Below are positions 21,759 to 33,719 of a stretch of DNA of 64,000 nucleotides, one piece after another; within the stretch, counting starts at the first letter, position 1; every line of letters starts with the position of its first letter. Under the pieces are notes generated by a model. The model was not told the DNA's origin. It made no database searches and was given only the letters and a program-made list of their open reading frames with translations. The translations under genes and the position numbers were made by a program. Origin of the DNA: Paragyromitra xinjiangensis (taxonomy: Eukaryota > Ascomycota > Pezizomycetes > Pezizales > Discinaceae); the NCBI GenBank assembly GCA_038503065.1, contig JBCAMK010000006.1:930001-994000 (forward strand), in the 5' to 3' direction.

Positions 21759-22748
21759 ACCCTGTGAACGACTGTAGCGATTTACAAAGTGGCGAACGAG
21801 TGATAAACCATGATTGCTATTCCCACATCATACGATGAACCCAAAACACCGGGACCCGAGGGTCCGGTTCCTCTGCATGAAACCCTATCTCCTTCCTGTT
21901 TCAAATCAACGAGGAAGTGGAAGATGGAATGGAATGGAAGCGAGAAGAACCAGGCAAAGTAAGTATTCATGTAGGTAATACGGACCTGGTAGGTTAATCA
22001 TTTGTCATCATCACATAATAATGCAAGACAGGCCCTAGAAATTCCCCCCAAAAAAGAACAAGATGATAAAACGTGAAGATGCAGGCAAGGAATGTACGTC
22101 CCCTTCTATCAACCCAAGCCTCTCATCCCCCATCAATCGCTGTAAGAAACCAGGCTCTCATAAAAGCAGCAGATAGGCAGAGATAAGGTTAGGTTAAAAT
22201 ATTGCGGCAGCGCGTCCCCCTGTGCCGAACTTATTCTACCTCTTCGTTGCCACTTGCATGAAAAAAATAGCTAAAAACTATCCGAGAAAAAACTCAAAAA
22301 ACACCACCACCCCCCACCATAGGACATAGGTAATAAGAATAGGAATAATAAAACAACCAATGGTGAAGTAAAAAAAAACTTGATAAAAAAATCCCTATTC
22401 CCCCATCACCGCAAAAAATCCGTAATTGTCGATCGCAGCCGCGGATATTGCATATTCGGTAACAGTACCCTATATAACCCGTCCACCAAAACTCCCACTA
22501 TCCACACCGGCGCAAGCCGGTGGTGAAGCAGAAGTGGGGGCGGTTAGATGGCTATGACAAAACACGAGGAAAAAAATGAGATAAGAAAACAATTAACAAA
22601 TTCCTACGCCTTCACCGATTTTCACAAAAACATCCCCGCTCCCTGCTCTTCCACTTTATTCTTTTCGCCGATCCAACATCCTAGACCGGTTCGATTCCAA
22701 ATACTGAAATTGTTGTTTAGATCGTCTGAGCGGGCATGCCGTGGGGAT
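21759..22748. other. 3' flank of the SUMO gene
   Basis: AT-rich, with runs of A and short ATAGGAATAA-type words near 22320-22360. No gene is visible. Confidence 0.4.
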
Positions 22749-23559
22749 TTAGCAGGAACCACCGATTTGTTCTTGATGAACCTCGAGGGTATCGCCGTCT
22801 TGCATATCGAGCTATTTATCCAAACCATATTAGCATCACTTCCACAGACCACGAATCAATACGAAACTAAAAAAACACGGCAGTTGTCGATCCAACGAGT
22901 AAGCTCAAGGCCGTTTTCAGACGGAAAAACAAGCCATTATTCCGATAGGAAAATATTCTTCCCAACAAAACCTTGCGGTGAGAGTTGTGGATATGCTCGT
23001 TGGACGGCGAGCTCAACGGCAAGAAGCGGAAAGAAGCGAATGAACAGAGCTCTCCCCCTCAGATCGGCCACCGTTCTGGTCAGCGTGGCGGGGAAGAGGA
23101 GAAACGCGTGGAGATCTCGCGCAAGAAACTCTAATCATCGCCACCCTGATGAGGAAGGATGAGATGATAGGGTCTCTCAGAAACCCCTCCTTCCAGAAAA
23201 GTTTGCCTCAAACCCCACCAACCGCCCAACGTGACAATCTCGCTTGCTCGCTCGCAAAAACAACGCGTTCAAGAAAAGAGAGACGATGAAGAGATCATGA
23301 TGAATGAGGCACTTACACTCTCCGGACTGTCGTTACCCTGGACCCTAGTCCCGTCAAACAGAAACCGGACACTATTCGGTGCCTTCCCCTGACGATCACA
23401 AAACGCGTCCATCAGCTTCTTCAGCTGTGTCGTGCGTTTGATCTTAAAGAAGACCTCGTTGTTCCCGTCAGTGACCTTGATATTGAGATGCTCGCTCGCG
23501 GTTTCCTCAGGCTTTGGGGGCTGGATCGAGGAGTCGTTGGCACCGGGCTCGGAGCTCAT
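22749..23559 (-). CDS. SMT3: Small ubiquitin-like modifier (SUMO)
   Basis: Two exons, 23559-23317 and 22811-22749, giving 101 residues. Exon 1 encodes an N-terminal flexible extension (about 22 residues) and most of the ubiquitin fold: H-L-N-I-K-V-T-D, N-E-V-F-F-K-I-K-R-T-T-Q-L-K-K-L-M, F-L-F-D-G-T-R-V. Exon 2 supplies L-D-M-Q-D-G-D-T-L-E-V-H-Q-E-Q-I-G-G followed by S-C and the stop. The di-glycine is the conjugation site after removal of the two last residues by a Ulp1-type protease. The intron is 505 nt, long compared with the 50-150 nt introns of neighbouring genes, and contains misleading open frames on both strands. SUMO is attached to lysines of nuclear proteins via the E1 Aos1-Uba2 and E2 Ubc9. 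Assignment is very secure; the small last exon was found by its C-terminal motif. Confidence 0.95.
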
Positions 23560-25952
23560 TTTTGCAGCTTTGGGGGGGGGTAAGGTTAGGTGGTAGTTGT
23601 GGTAGATGATGAGTTTGTGGTGTTTCGTGGGGGGTTAGGAGTGGATGAGAGAGATGAGGTTAGAGGCTAGGGGTGTGTGTGGTGACAGGGAAGAGGGATG
23701 GAGATTGAATGGAGGGAAGAACAGGAGGGGTGGTGGTTGTGGATGGGAACGGACGAAGGGGGGGTGGAGAGGGTGACTAACGCAGTCGGTAGGAGGGGTT
23801 TGTGTGGACGATTGTGGCTTGGCGGGGGGAAGCGTGAGGCTGATAGCTGCCTGACTACATAAGAGGAGAGTATTCGAGACATGACAGATGCGGGGAACAT
23901 AAAAAAATAAAATAAAAATAAAAATCACAAATAGGAAAAGAACCTCTCCCCTCCTCTCCCTCCATCAGATTTTCCTCGGTGAGGTGATTCACGATTCAGA
24001 GTGAACAGTCTAGATCCGTATCCTGCATGTTTGTGTTTCCTCAGGCTACACTGTCACAATTTCTAAATGAAGAACGTTTATCCAAATCCAGCGTGTTTGA
24101 CCTGGTGCGTTTTCACTCATTCTGGACACTCCCTGCTTTCCAACTTGCTGGCCACCGATGACTTCATTGATCTGCCTGCCCTGTCTGCACCTCGCTGTGA
24201 CCCTCCCCTTCATCCGGGATGACAGACGGGTACAGATCTCATCGACATTCGGCAAATTGCCTCGTACCTCGATCTCGTCTGCCCTCTGCTTGACCGTCTG
24301 TCTGTCGCTACTACATACATATAGTACTGCTACAATATATCTGTCTATCCCTCTCGTTTACCCTCCCCTTTCCCCCCGTAGTCGCCGATAATGGTATGTA
24401 CCAGATGCTGTCTTGTCTGTCCGTCCGTCTGTCTGACGCGGGACGTCAAGGTCCTATGCACAAGTTTCACTCCAGCTATCCATAGCATATTCGCTGACCT
24501 GAAACTGCCGTCCCGCCCGCCTCTAGCCAAAGAGCCTCGACGAAGCCCTGCGAGCGGATCCGCCCTGTTATCCCCGCGCTGTGAGTCACATGTGTTCGAA
24601 AATATGTGTTTATTTCTTTTTCCCCCTCTCTCCCTTCTCTCTTATGCTCCTCAATTGCCATTGCGGTCCCATTGCGGTGCATAATATGTATGCGCACAAA
24701 CGAGCATAGACGAGGCAGCTAACGAATACAAAACCCGTATGGAATATATCTCTCACTCAGTGCGCGATCCAAACCTGTCTACAGAAAAGCAACTATGACG
24801 AATCCCGGTGCGCACACTTGATCGACGCGTTGTACGAGTGCTGTGCCGAAATGTATAGGCGGGAGGGGTCGGGTGCGAAGAACACAACCTGCTGCCCGAG
24901 GGAGAACCTGTTGAAATTGAAGATGAAGCAGCGAGCGGAGGAGAAGGAGAAGGGTGCTGGAGGAGGAGGAAAGTGAATCACATGAAACTCCCCTCTCCAC
25001 CCCCTCCGCCGTTGGATGACTTATCAAGTGAAGGCGAGGGAGCCCGGACAAATGTGGGGGTTTGGGATAGATGCTGTAAATAGAAAGTATGGAGAGTGTG
25101 AGAGACGTGGAGATTTCAGGTTCAAGAGATGATGTTTTTTTCCATTCATTTTTTTAAAGTAGGTACATAAGTCCTCGATCAAAGTGCAGCGTGGGGAAAG
25201 TACAGGTTTCATCAGCCGAAGGTCGAGTAGGAGATCCATCTGATCTTTCCTTCTTCCCCTCCTTTTAACCCCTCCTTGCCTCCTCCTGTCGCCACGTTGA
25301 CAGTTCAATGCTCGACATCGGCATCAGGACTAAAGAGAATAGCCGAAAGCCCAAAGCCCGAATCCCCCCTTCGCAATCCCGTTGTGAAGTGAATGTGCTG
25401 CGTGAAGCAATGTATCGCCCCCAAAATGCGAAACCCACAGAACCCCGGAAGGAATCAGGTTCGCTATGAAGGTGACGATTAAGATCGGTCTAAGGACACG
25501 TTGAGCACGCAAGGAGACCGCATCCGTAGATGGGCCTGAACAAAAACTGAGCAGTTCTGCTCCGAGACTCTAATTAGTGCCTAGAAAATGACATTGGTGG
25601 ATCAAAGAGGACTGCGAGAAAACCTCGAATTTATGGGACGTTGTTGCCGCCAAGGAATTAGGTGCACTACCAAATTATTTTCCCCGACAGACAACGGCTT
25701 TGTGTGGAATTGGCCTTCCTAAAACAGGGGCTGGCGTCTCAGATGTGGCTGTGGCTACCCGGGAGGCGCGTCGTGTTTGTGTGTGGCTGGTGTTTGTTTG
25801 ATGAGCGCATTAGGCAGCGATCGCCATTGGCAGGCTCCCCCGGGAATCGCGAGAAGTTTGCTGTTCCCGAGATTCGAACGCGACCATCTTCTCCCTCCCC
25901 GGAATCACGAGAGAGTTAGAGTGCCCAACCCCCCTCATACACTCTCCTCAAG
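23560..25952. other. Divergent promoter region between SUMO and NUP84
   Basis: 2.4 kb. Pyrimidine- and purine-rich tracts near 23560-23960 look like the SUMO 5' untranslated region and promoter. An A-rich tract lies at 23901-23930. Just before the nucleoporin start, CCCGGGAATCGCGAGA (25847-25862) and CCCGGAATCACGAGAG (25898-25913) are near-identical, with an inverted TCCCGAGATTCG between them. These may be binding sites for a promoter factor. No gene is visible. Confidence 0.4.
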
Positions 25953-28900
25953 ATGGCTCCCATGTTCACTTCAGCCTCCCCAAACGGCGCGCCCACCTCC
26001 CAGAAATCAGCTTTCTCGTTCAACATGCAAAATTCACGCGGTAATAACATTTTCTCAGCCAGGCCAGCGGCATCGGGTATGCATACACAGCAGCAGCAGC
26101 AGCAGCAGCAGGTACGTTGACATTCTAACCCCGGATCGTGTCGGACGGACATTGGCTCGCGGAATCACCAAGCCGGATGAGGATAAACAGCGGATCGCGT
26201 GGGATGCGAAGAACGATGGAATCATGATGGGCTGACGATGATTGACAGGAGCAGCAAATGGATGGGTCTTGGGATATGGGTGATGATGTATGTATCTGTA
26301 CCTTCCCAGTAGTATTCTCTCTAGATCTTTGATCTCTGCCATGATGCCTGATGGATGCCCCCCCCTCCTCACTTTTCCCCCTCAACCCCACACGCAGGCA
26401 GCGTGGCATCGGGATATCGACTACTACACTAGCTGCTCTGGCCAGTCCCCGCGTTTCATCGTGGAGCTTCTAGAATGAATCGCTGATTTGCTGTCGTGCA
26501 TCATCTGCAGGTAAGCGACGGGACCCATAACGACAACGACGACTCTAGAGCTATGGAATACCACAACGGCGATGGCGACGAACAAGAAGGTATTCTCACC
26601 CCCCCTCACCCCCCCCATCTTTCCCCAACTCCACTCTAAGCGCCCCCCCCCTCTCCCCGATATATTGCAGTTTTATTTTTCTAGCTGACGTTTACTGACA
26701 TAACCCACCCCTCTCCAGACACCATGCTGACGGTCGATTCAGCCCACCCCGGCATGTTCGACACCTACGCAGAAGTCGACGCATTTGCCGTGCGTCTCGA
26801 CAACTCACCTCTCCTCCAATCCCAGGACCCAAACTCCACCGACGCCGCCGTCTCAGGGTACGACCTGATCGAGCAGCTGAAAGAGGTGTCGACAGCGCGT
26901 GTGGAGGCGATCAAGGACGACACCTCAGAGGACCGTACCATCGATGAGGCAGCCCTGGCGTATTGGCAGTTGGAACATCAAACATGGGACCTGTTTGGGC
27001 AGCTCATGTCGCACAGAATAAGCCCGAATTTAAGCATGGAGGAGCTGCCAGGCGATCTAGTCCATAGTAAGTATACCAGTAATGTGAGGTTCAAGGAGTA
27101 CCTGCGGGAGACGGATGCGCGATTCATGGAGTGGAGTTTGATATTGCAGTGGCTGTGGACATATGCTCCTGACCCGACGGAGGCGTATGATGAGGATACC
27201 ACGAGGTATGGGAGCGGCTGGATGTATACCAAGGAGTCACTGAAGTCACAGAAGAGACTTGCGGGGAAGAAGCTGTTGAGCCTGCAGGCCAACTCAAATA
27301 AGTTCTTTGGTAAAAAGGCAGATAGGAAAAATCTAGTCACAGAGCTGGACCCTGATGCGCCAAGTAGACAGCAGCGCCAGCTTGAAGAGGAAGATGAGGA
27401 GGCGGAAAGAAACTTCATGAAGCTCATCTGGGGGTTCGTCAGGAGGGGTGATATTGAAGGTGCAAAACAGACTTGCTCAGATCTTGGAGAATGGTGGAGA
27501 GGTGCAAGCCTAAGTGGTGGGGATGAGGCATGGGATCACATCATTGATGGAAAAAGATTCGACAATGAAGATGAAGATGAAACAGGCGAAAATAAGCCCT
27601 TAGTTATAGGCAATAGGCGGAGGGAACTTTGGAGAAGAATGTGTTTCGCGATTGCCCGGAAACATGGCGGTGATGAGTGGGAAAAAGCTGTTTACGGCAC
27701 TCTCTGCGGAGATATCGAGAGTGTATGCCAAACCGACTCTCTCAATCTAAGCAATTACGAACTAAGCTAATATCACATTAGGTACAAAAAATCTGCAACT
27801 CATGGGAAGACTATCTCTTCGCACACATGAACTCGCTCGTCGAAGAATACTACTCTTCCTATCTCTTTTCTCATGCCCGCATATCTTCTTCGGTCACAAA
27901 ATTCCCTATCTTTAACTCTACCGCTTTCCACTCCAAGATGGACACTCTTGAGGACGACACCATCCTCGAGCGAATCATCAATTCCCTCGCCGCAGCGGAT
28001 GTATTAAAGAACGAATCCCGGATGCCCTTACGCATCATCCAAGGCTCCCTTATATCATCCCGCTTCAACGAACTAGTCGAGGAGCTCGACCGTCAGATCA
28101 AAAGACTCCACGAAGACCCGGAATATGATCCGGTGCTCGAGGAGGATAGTTCCGGACTCGATGCGGCAGACCATAATACGCTAAGAGTTGTCGTACATAT
28201 GCTTCTTGTGATACAGTCACTCAACGGGGGATTCACGGCAAATACGCCTTATTTGGAACCGGCAGAGAATATCATTGCTGCATACATTGACTTTCTCTCT
28301 GAATGCGGCAAGAGCGAACTGATCCCACTTTATGCGGGTCGTCTCTCGCCGGAAAAGGCAATTAAGGTTATGGGCGAGGTTTTGATCAAAATTAGAGATG
28401 ATTCGCAACGATTAGAGTTGCTGAGGTTGATGAGGATGCATGGTATCGATGTGGAGGGTTGTCTTGTGAGGACGATGGAGATCTCTCTAGAGATGACGGA
28501 GGATTTGTACGAGAGAGAACGGAAGGGTGCGGTTAGGCTGTCGACGTTGAAGGGAGAAGGTTTGAAGGGAGAGTTAAGTGATGAGGATGATATGTTGGTG
28601 AGAGGGCTGGAGTGGCTAGTATTGGGCGGTGATGAGCTGAAGAGTGAGGTTATTGGGAAAGGTGTGGTGGTTTATAAGAGGTTTTTAAGTGAGTATTCTC
28701 TCCCTACGGTTCCTATCATTTCTACGAGTATACAGTGCTAATGAATCACAGTGGCTGGCCGCCTTTCTGCAGCTAAAGTGGTGTACGATAAAATCGATAG
28801 CGTGTCCATCCTCGGTATGCCCGAACACAACGGCCATAGCTCCGACATCGACCCTTCAATCCTTAAATATTTCCCTAGCAGCGACGCTTATTGGTTAGTA

Positions 28901-29386
28901 ACCGTCTTCGTTGACATCGAGATCCTCATGCGATGTCTCATGGCACTCGAAGACTGGCACGGAGTACTGAAGAAGCGACCTGAACGTCCCGGACGCGACT
29001 GGAAAACCTCCCTCTCGACCGTCTATGACAATGTTCACACCAAGCTTTCTGACACGATCAAGAACTGGCTCGAAGATACGCTTACGGGCGCGCCGTCGTC
29101 CTATGATGCCTCATTTATCAGGGAGATTAGGAACATCTATATCCCTGAGCTAACGTTTGCGCTGCACGATGTGTATATCGAGGCGGGTAAATGGATTGGT
29201 AAGACGCTACTAGCGAATTGCCTTGAGCTGGCTACGGTAGTTGCCGACCCGGAGAGGAACGTGCTTGACACGTTTGTCCAAACGGGGAGGGTTGAGGAGT
29301 ATGTGTGTGCGGTCGCGGGAGCGAGCAGAAGTGTGTTGGGGGCGGGGATGGAGAAAGGCGGGTTAGGAATATGGAATGCGAGGTAA
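25953..29386 (+). CDS. NUP84: Nucleoporin Nup84/Nup107, scaffold Y-complex subunit
   Basis: Six exons: 25953-26111, 26249-26287, 26511-26589, 26719-27722, 27782-28688 and 28752-29386, giving 940 residues with all phases closing. This is the Nup84/Nup107 family, an all-helical scaffold of the Y-shaped nuclear pore subcomplex. Recognisable stretches include W-Q-L-E-H-Q-T-W-D-L-F-G, L-Q-W-L-W-T-Y-A-P, W-M-Y-T, then R-R-E-L-W-R-R-M-C-F-A-I-A, C-N-S-W-E-D-Y-L-F-A-H-M-N-S-L-V-E and G-R-L-S-A-A-K-V-V-Y-D-K-I. The N-terminal 90 residues from small exons are low-complexity with eight consecutive glutamines; exon 1 ends directly after the (CAG)8 tract. The acceptor of exon 5 (ATTAG before GTACAA) and the donor at 27723 restore the S-x-x-x-I-C-N-S-W-E-D-Y motif. 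C-terminal helices after 28752 bind Nup133 in relatives. Confidence 0.9.
26088..26111 (+). repeat. (CAG)8 coding microsatellite
   Basis: Eight exact CAG codons encode polyglutamine at the end of the first nucleoporin exon, with the GTACGT donor immediately after. Length change would be in frame but could alter the distance to the splice site. Confidence 0.95.
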
Positions 29387-29850
29387 ATAATGCATGCATG
29401 AGGCGGGGATGGCGGCAGTATCCTAGTAGTGCGGGGAGGGTGGCGAGTAAACTGTACGAAAGAGGCAGTAGGTGAAAGAGGCGACGTTTATGGCGGATAT
29501 TCTAGAAAATGAGGGGCGAAAGGTGGGGTTTGCATTTCGGTTGTAAAATAGTTTTCTCTTTCCTTTTCTTTCGGGATTCTTTAAAATAGCACCTAGTCTA
29601 GTTGATCCCTTTTTGATGTTCGATTTTCACATGCAGGGCGCGGATTGCGGGAGAGCAGCCGCGCCTGCGCACTTATGCGCAGAGAAGGGAGAAAGTGAAA
29701 TAATGCTATCCGCGGCAGTAAAGTAGGATAGGGTGTGAGATTCGGTGGATGTTTTTTTATAGCTCATAATCTATCGAGTTAGTGACAGCATATCAGTTCG
29801 TAACCCGGGGCTGTCAGTGTTTCTCATTTGTTTCTGATGGTGCTTATGTT
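29387..29850. other. 3' region of NUP84
   Basis: Contains T-rich sequence at about 29550-29600 consistent with transcript termination. No other feature is visible. Confidence 0.4.
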
Positions 29851-31900
29851 GCTAACGAGATTGTCATCCGAGACCAATAGTTGGTTTGTGCTTCTATGCT
29901 CATTTCCACGCCTTGTGACGTCCACTAGAGCTCGCCTCCGATAACCGAAATTAGCAGGATAACGGGAGAGCGCCGTGTGGAGTCCCTCGTACAACTATGG
30001 GGTACAAACTGGGGAATACGGAGGGTCGCATTACCACAGACTATGGCTTACGTTATTTTCGGCTGTGGCTGATGTGGTGTGGGGTCTCACCCCTTCCATA
30101 AAATTTCGTATAAATCAGGCCTGTCGTCGTTTGTTTCTGATTGCCGCCGTTGTTGGTTTTTGACAGATCGAATTCTTTATGAATCTAGATTCTTACTCTG
30201 TGTAGTAGGGGGCCATGTGGAAGTCGATAGCAAACGTTTCTATATGTATCGGACCTGAGTGATCTACTTGCCAACTTCAATCACGTGCCGTAAAGTGCCT
30301 GTCGATCCGTTTGTAAACCTGGTTTGTCTTTGTTTCTGTTTGTAGATCTGTTGTAGAGTTGGTGTTTCTAGGCCTTCAAAAAAGCATCCCACCCCAGGTC
30401 GAGCCTCAGTTCCTTTGATTGGCGGGTTTTGGACCCGAAGTCACCCCCGGACCGACCCAATTCTTCAAAAATCCCAATTAGTATACCATCCTTTTCGCTT
30501 CTTGATCATATCCCCTTTATGCCCTGCAGCGCCGCGAGACCGAGAACCGGGGTAGCTGCTATTAAACTTATTAAATTGACGGAAAGGACCATGTGGAGAG
30601 AGTCTAGGTGAAAGTGGGGAATTACGATAACATCGGTATTCGGAAGTTGCGATAGACAGGTCTCCACAGGTCTGTGGCTAAAGATTCCATTTTGTTTGTT
30701 TCACTCACCCTTACTTTCCTATTCGAGTAGATCAAGCGAGGGCCGTCGCTGCCACCGTAGTTTACCGTCTCTGTTGTTCTTTTTGAGAGAACGTTTGTTG
30801 CGCTTAACATAGTCTAGACCGTTTGATGCGCAGCCAAGATTAGACGTAATCGTATATCATTTTGTTTACCCGGTTCTGGCCATAGAATTCCAGGAACTAT
30901 AGGGCTGTGTTCCCGGTGTTACCTGTTTCTCTTCTGTTATTATTGCTATTGCCCGAGATGGTCTTTCCGTTTCTCCGTCTTGTGACATTTGGCCAAGCAC
31001 GGTGTTTGAAGAGGATGAGAACTTCATGTGGAAAGGTGAGTGAATAATTTGATGGTGGCTCGTGTCATGTCTTTGCTGCCTTATTTGTTGCCTACTAAAT
31101 TGTGGCTAGTGTTAATTCGCTTTATCGTTAATCCACACCAAGCCTGCCACTATTTCCGAAAGTAGTGTTTTTAGCTACCACCCTTACTGCCGATGTTTCC
31201 CGAAACTAAGACTGTTTGTTTCTGCCCATGTTCTATGCATTGTGACATATGACCTAGAGCGGAGGTGTGATTGAGACAGTCTAAAGAACTCCGTGTGGGG
31301 TAAAATCAGTATTCGGAGGGTTGCGCGATGTTTTTGCTGCCTACTAGCTATAGGCTATGGCTAGGATTTGGTTTTACTTTACCCTTAATTTTATATACCA
31401 AGGCTGACACTGCCACTGTTTCTGTATTTGTTGTTGTTTCTGGTTCTTGAAAACCGTTATTTTCGTTGGCCCCCTACTCTATATACGCAGTCTAGAATTG
31501 AATCTAGATGCCTCCAGTGCATATTACCATGCATATATATATTCTTTTGTGACGTACTATTTACACGTCGTACGAGTATGGCGTGTCGGCAACAGCGCAA
31601 CAACGGGCACCCCAAATATCAATTGTGATCAATTTTATATTCCTACCGCGTCTTGTCACGGATGTGTTGCCACTATAGTCCTGTTTTTTTTGTTTTATGG
31701 TTACCGCCGACCTGCCAGCGTGTCGTTGACTAGATGACTTTTCCTTTCTTTGTGATTCCAGAAGACGGAGGTTTCCCTGCATAAGTACATGCAAGCATAT
31801 GAGTATTTTTATGTTTGTGACGTACGTCGCACTATAATTTAGCGACAACAAAACGTCGGGCGTTTAGAGTAGTACGAAGTAGATGTTTTTTTTTGTGATC
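29851..31900 (+). repeat. Degenerate tandem array, unit about 265-300 bp
   Basis: Recurring landmarks appear in the same order: TTGTGACN near 29914, 30981, 31247, 31549 and 31816 (last four spaced 266, 302 and 267 bp); GTGTGGAG/ATGTGGA-type words near 29973, 30216, 30590, 31026 and 31293; TATTCGGAAG/GAGGGTTGCG near 30634 and 31311; TTTGCTGCCT near 31072 and 31330; and TTTGTTTCTG near 29830, 30129, 30325 and 31215. The copies have diverged strongly, and no protein reading frame persists across them. It follows the 3' end of the nucleoporin gene. It may be an ancient satellite or a decayed structured RNA locus. Confidence 0.6.
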
Positions 31901-33719
31901 TTTGTTTGCGCTGCTTACCCGGTTTCCTCGTCAGTTCTCTGTTTTGGTTGTTCTACCGTTGTTTTGCTTTTTGTCGTTGTTTTTGAAATACTCTCTTGCT
32001 AGGGATTGCCTTGTTTTGCTCAACTATTTATTTTTTAGGGGCCGTGATTTGTTTAGTCTATTTGTTTCTTTTTCCTTTCCTTTCGACATTCCCTGAATCT
32101 TGATGCAGGGCGGGAGGGGATCCGGATTGAATGCACTTCAGATGAGATCAGATTTTAGCAGAGGTGATGAGGGGTAAGGAGGTGAAGTATGCAACAAAAC
32201 AAAATAAAAATAAGGCGGAGATGAGAAAGCGGGGGGGAGGCACACACTTGAACTAAGTTAGGTAAGTTGCCGCGTGGGTGGAGTCAGTAAAAGCTGAGTA
32301 ACTTGAGGTGAGTAATATCGTGGTAGTGTAGAGATAGCAGCCGTGAATGGAAGCAGGTACAAAACACACGATGAACGGTGCAGCAGCGTAAATACGCTAG
32401 TGGGTAGAGTATCTCGAGAGGCGAGATGTGAGCGGTGAGGGGAATAGGGGATGCGTCATTATGCTTCTGTGTCGGCAACTTTTCTTTTTTATTTTCAGCT
32501 GTGGGGAGGGGGGATTCTTTAATTTCTCACTGACAAGCTTTACCTCGCCGTCCATGCACAGGCCAGTAGGATGTATGTACTTGATATACCAACAGCTATA
32601 GGTCCCCTGAGAGAATATTTGGCTAAAATCATTAAAAGATCTAGAGTAGCGAAAGACAAGGGGATCGGCGTAGGGTTCAGAGGATTTACGGCGTCCATTC
32701 ATCCGATCTCCAACCGTGAAGCGAAGTCAAACAACGTGATCGGATTGGAGATGAGATGGAAGGGATGGGCGTGACCGAGCACCAGAGGGTCTCTGCACGA
32801 TGATGTGATGGGAAAGCAGCATATACTCGTTGTGATAGGGCTGTGACAGGCCGGATGAGGATCAGTGGTTGCCTGTTTCTCGGTGAATCAATGGGGTGTG
32901 ATAAGCTTGCAATGTGATGAGTGGTGGGAAGGGATGTGATGTGATGGGATGAGTTGAATGAGTGGCTGGTGTGGTGATGGTGTTGTGTTGAGTTGGGGTT
33001 TCTGATAGGCGTTTAACGATAGCGAATGATGGGTGGTGATTGGCGAGTGCATTTGGCTAGTGGTGTTTACCGGAGATGACTCAGGAGGAGGACAGTGGAT
33101 ACCGGCTAGAGCAGGTGGCAGTCCAAGTACTGGTACTTGCACAACCATTGGTAAGTCGCTAATGCTCTCGCAAAGTGCTGCCGCTGAAGCCACGCGAGCA
33201 GGTATCTGTACACCGTGTTTATGCTGGTATGCGTGACCTGCCGGGGACTGAGTATTTGGAAGCATAGAATACCGTGGGTTTCTGCTTGGCATAGCTCGGA
33301 CCGTCGCAGCCTGGGTCATACGAATCAGAGGCCTGGATTCCATGCACACGGTTCATTCCTTTTTCACCTTCGTTTAGGGAGACAGATATGTAGGTATGTA
33401 CTTAAGATTATCATAGGTAGATAGGTACATGTAATAGTTATGATATGTAGAGACAGATAAAGAAATTCATCAAATCGTATGATCGTATCACCATCCTGAC
33501 CCATCCAAAAGACTAAACGCCCCGCCAATGATCGAAGAAGAAAAAAGCCCGCCAACCAACAAAAAAAGACCCCGCCCAATGCAATACAAACCAACATAGC
33601 AAACAATAAACCCCCCCATTAAACAAATACAATCCTCCCAAACAAATGAAACCATGTACTTGAAAGACCGTGAACCCAGTATGCATCATAGTCCATCACT
33701 CGCCTTCCACCTAGCTCGC
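31901..33719. other. Intergenic with low-complexity GATG-rich tract
   Basis: Positions 32795-33045 are built from GTGATG/GGATG words. The 153-codon frame on the minus strand at 32888-33349 reads through this tract and is low-complexity (Ser/His/Pro). No domain is visible, so I do not call it a gene. Confidence 0.4.

Noticed and set aside
22548..23162. 204-codon plus frame
   Set aside because: It lies across the SUMO intron and last exon on the opposite strand and has no domain.
26978..27427. 149-codon minus frame inside NUP84
   Set aside because: Antisense shadow of a conserved coding exon; its Ser-rich content mirrors Glu/Asp codons on the real strand.
32888..33349. 153-codon minus frame
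   Set aside because: Much of it runs through GATG-type simple sequence and gives Ser/His/Pro low complexity without a domain.
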